Source: CAG-841 sp963614875
GTDB taxonomy: Bacteria; Bacillota; Clostridia; Oscillospirales; CAG-272
DNA: 38,355 nt
NCBI GenBank assembly: GCA_963614875.1
Contig: CAVEFC010000012.1
Location: 1 to 38,355, forward strand
Direction of reading: 5' to 3'
The notes beneath the pieces were generated by a model that was not told the DNA's origin, ran no database searches, and was given only the letters and a program-made list of their open reading frames with translations. Numbering within the stretch: the stretch's first letter is position 1; every line of letters begins with the position of its first letter. Position numbers and translations under genes: made by a program. Below, in pieces: positions 37,145 through 38,355 of the stretch.

Positions 37145-37658
37145 ATTTTAAGAATTTTTTTATTTTGTCTCTCCAGACGAAAAAATATCTTCGCGCCGTA
37201 AGCGTGTAGAGCCACTGCGTCATTACCGCGATAACCATTGAGAGAACAAAATACAATGCCGAAAGCCACTTGCTTTCCGGAAGCTCGAGAAGCTCGGAAA
37301 AAAACAGCCATCCGACCGTAAGAAGCGCAAGCGGAAGAAGAACCTTCAGTACTTTGCCGAAAATTTTTCCCGCCCTGTCAAAAAGGAATTTTGTCGCCGC
37401 CATGGGCCCGAAAAACGCCGCAAAGCATATCGGGGCAAAGAGGTTGTTCCCGCAGATGACAAAGCTCAGCACCGATATCGCCGCATAGACGAGAAATGCG
37501 TAAAGCTGTCCCATTTCAGCCGCGCAGAACAGCACGATAAACGACGCTATGCACGCCGACGAAATATCCAGCACGCCCAGAAGTCCGCCGAGAAAAATAA
37601 TTACCGCGCCCATTGCGGAAAGTATTCCGGAAAGGGCTGTTTTTTTGGTGCTTTTCAT
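37143..37658 (-). CDS. Small integral membrane protein, unknown function
   Basis: A 171-residue protein with five or six membrane helices: GILSAMGAVIIFLGGLLGVL, ACIASFIVLFCAAEMGQLYAF, VYAAISVLSFVICGNNLF, ICFAAFFGPMAATKFLF, VLLPLALLTVGWLFF and a last helix near VLSMVIAVMTQWLYTL. The pattern recalls ECF-transporter substrate-binding components or DUF2232-like proteins, but no specific match is certain. It starts one base after the end of the J-domain gene on the same strand, so they are co-transcribed. Partner and substrate unknown. Confidence 0.78.
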   Translation of the reverse strand: MKSTKKTALSGILSAMGAVIIFLGGLLGVLDISSACIASFIVLFCAAEMGQLYAFLVYAAISVLSFVICGNNLFAPICFAAFFGPMAATKFLFDRAGKIFGKVLKVLLPLALLTVGWLFFSELLELPESKWLSALYFVLSMVIAVMTQWLYTLTARRYFFVWRDKIKKFLK

Positions 37659-37659
37659 A

Positions 37660-38289
37660 TCAGCAGCAGCGGATAAGATCTCCGCCGCAGGCTTCGCACA
37701 GACAGTCCGCGCATATAAGCGAGGAGCAGACGTCGCATACGTTGCATCCGCCGACGTCGCCTTCGCGGGTGTAGCCGCGGGCAGATTCCTTCATTTTTTC
37801 CGTTGCCTGCTTGTATTCGGGATTGTCGGGATCCATTTCGGAGGCGGCGGAAAAATTTCTTGCGGCTTCAAAATACCAGCCGCGCGCGGCAAACACAAGC
37901 CCTTTGAGATAATACCATTCGGCGTTTCTGAAGGCAGGCTCGACCGCGTTGAGCTTTACGTCCGCTTCATAGAAGTTGCGTTCGTCTATAAGCTGACGTA
38001 TGTCGGCAAAGCGGCTTGCATCATATGAAGAATCATAGGTGCCGCCGGAAAAAGAACCGTCGTCGCCGAAAATATCGTCTGTGCTTTGTCTTTCCTGATG
38101 ACGCTGACGGTTTATCTTGTCATAGGCTTCGTTTATTTCCTTCATTTTTTCCTGCGCAAGATCGGCAAGCGGAGAGCCGACGTAATTGTCCGGATGATAT
38201 TTTTTTGCAAGCTCTCTGTACGCGCTTTTTATTTCGTCGTCGGTCGCGGTTTTGTCCACGCCGAGAACCTTATACGGATCCTTTCTCAT
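37660..38289 (-). CDS. J-domain protein with TPR-like and Cys-rich C-terminal parts
   Basis: A 209-residue protein. Residues 1-65 form a J domain with the HPD motif (YHPDNYVGS) that stimulates an Hsp70 (DnaK). The middle is disordered and acidic (about 66-95), then TPR-like helices (RFADIRQLIDERNFYEADVK, AARGWYFEAARNFSAASEMD) and a cysteine-rich end (CNVCDVCSSLICADCLCEAC), probably zinc-binding. This differs from DnaJ, which has a central zinc domain. The start at 38287-38289 is chosen because GGAGGCGG lies in front; an in-frame extension to 38349 has none. It is the first gene of a leftward unit with the membrane protein. Confidence 0.9.
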   Translation of the reverse strand: MRKDPYKVLGVDKTATDDEIKSAYRELAKKYHPDNYVGSPLADLAQEKMKEINEAYDKINRQRHQERQSTDDIFGDDGSFSGGTYDSSYDASRFADIRQLIDERNFYEADVKLNAVEPAFRNAEWYYLKGLVFAARGWYFEAARNFSAASEMDPDNPEYKQATEKMKESARGYTREGDVGGCNVCDVCSSLICADCLCEACGGDLIRCC

Positions 38290-38355
38290 TTTTCCGCCTC
38301 CTGTTATTATATATTTGTCCCTTGATTTATGGCAGCCGGCCATAGGCATGGGACA

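Noticed and set aside
38290..38349. 20-residue extension of the J-domain protein
   Set aside because: GGAGGCGG lies directly before the ATG at 38289, and the J domain begins there.

Overview
The window looks like chromosome from a spore-forming, low-to-medium GC Gram-positive Clostridia member, most like gut Oscillospirales/Ruminococcaceae. The signs are PyrR-type RNA attenuation, MecA, TepA, a CotF-like coat protein, the GGGtGRT protein pair, a DUF6472-like protein, many TTGACA/TATAAT promoters spaced 17 bp, and intergenic palindromic repeats typical of gut Firmicutes. No rRNA, tRNA, CRISPR array, integrase or transposase was seen.

Layout. 1-2642: the tail of an unidentified gene, then a pyrimidine unit (pyrR-uraA) behind a clear PyrR attenuator, then acpP. 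2776-3637: three small genes, two of them proline-rich, of unknown function. 3645-6691: leftward trpS, a TagO/WecA-type glycosyl-1-phosphate transferase and a membrane-anchored protein. 6958-8196: MecA and a family-4 uracil-DNA glycosylase. 8325-9137: a more AT-rich XRE regulator next to a repeat element. 9602-15440: a leftward unit of sulfatase-fold membrane protein, Gfo/Idh/MocA oxidoreductase, GH29 fucosidase and M28 peptidase. 15725-18084: pduL, a NifU-like scaffold protein and the GGGtGRT protein. 18261-21297: tepA, then DUF362 ferredoxin-like protein, ispE and a small Cys protein. 21673-25601: a ferrous-iron operon (feoA, feoA, feoB, Cys-rich membrane protein, a 46-residue protein, an HMA-domain protein) with four copies of one 18-bp palindrome, probably a DtxR-family operator. 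25713-28284: an acyl-CoA synthetase and a divergent HTH membrane protein.

28385-36484 is the most striking region. One strong promoter carries two LexA (SOS) boxes: one fits the Gram-positive consensus exactly and the other has one mismatch and fills the -35/-10 spacer. Downstream are eight tightly packed intact genes: a small zinc-ribbon protein, small terminase, large terminase, portal, scaffold-like protein, major capsid protein, adaptor-like protein and a beta-propeller tail-nozzle-like protein. I see no integrase, phage repressor, replication, lysis, tape-measure or fibre gene, and host genes follow directly. The simplest reading is a host-resident, SOS-controlled, phage-derived particle operon: a gene-transfer-agent-like element or a satellite or remnant kept intact. 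A CotF-like gene follows without a clear terminator between.

36581-38289: the CotF-like gene, then a leftward J-domain protein and a small integral membrane protein. Function calls come from recognition of motifs and protein families by eye. No database search was run.
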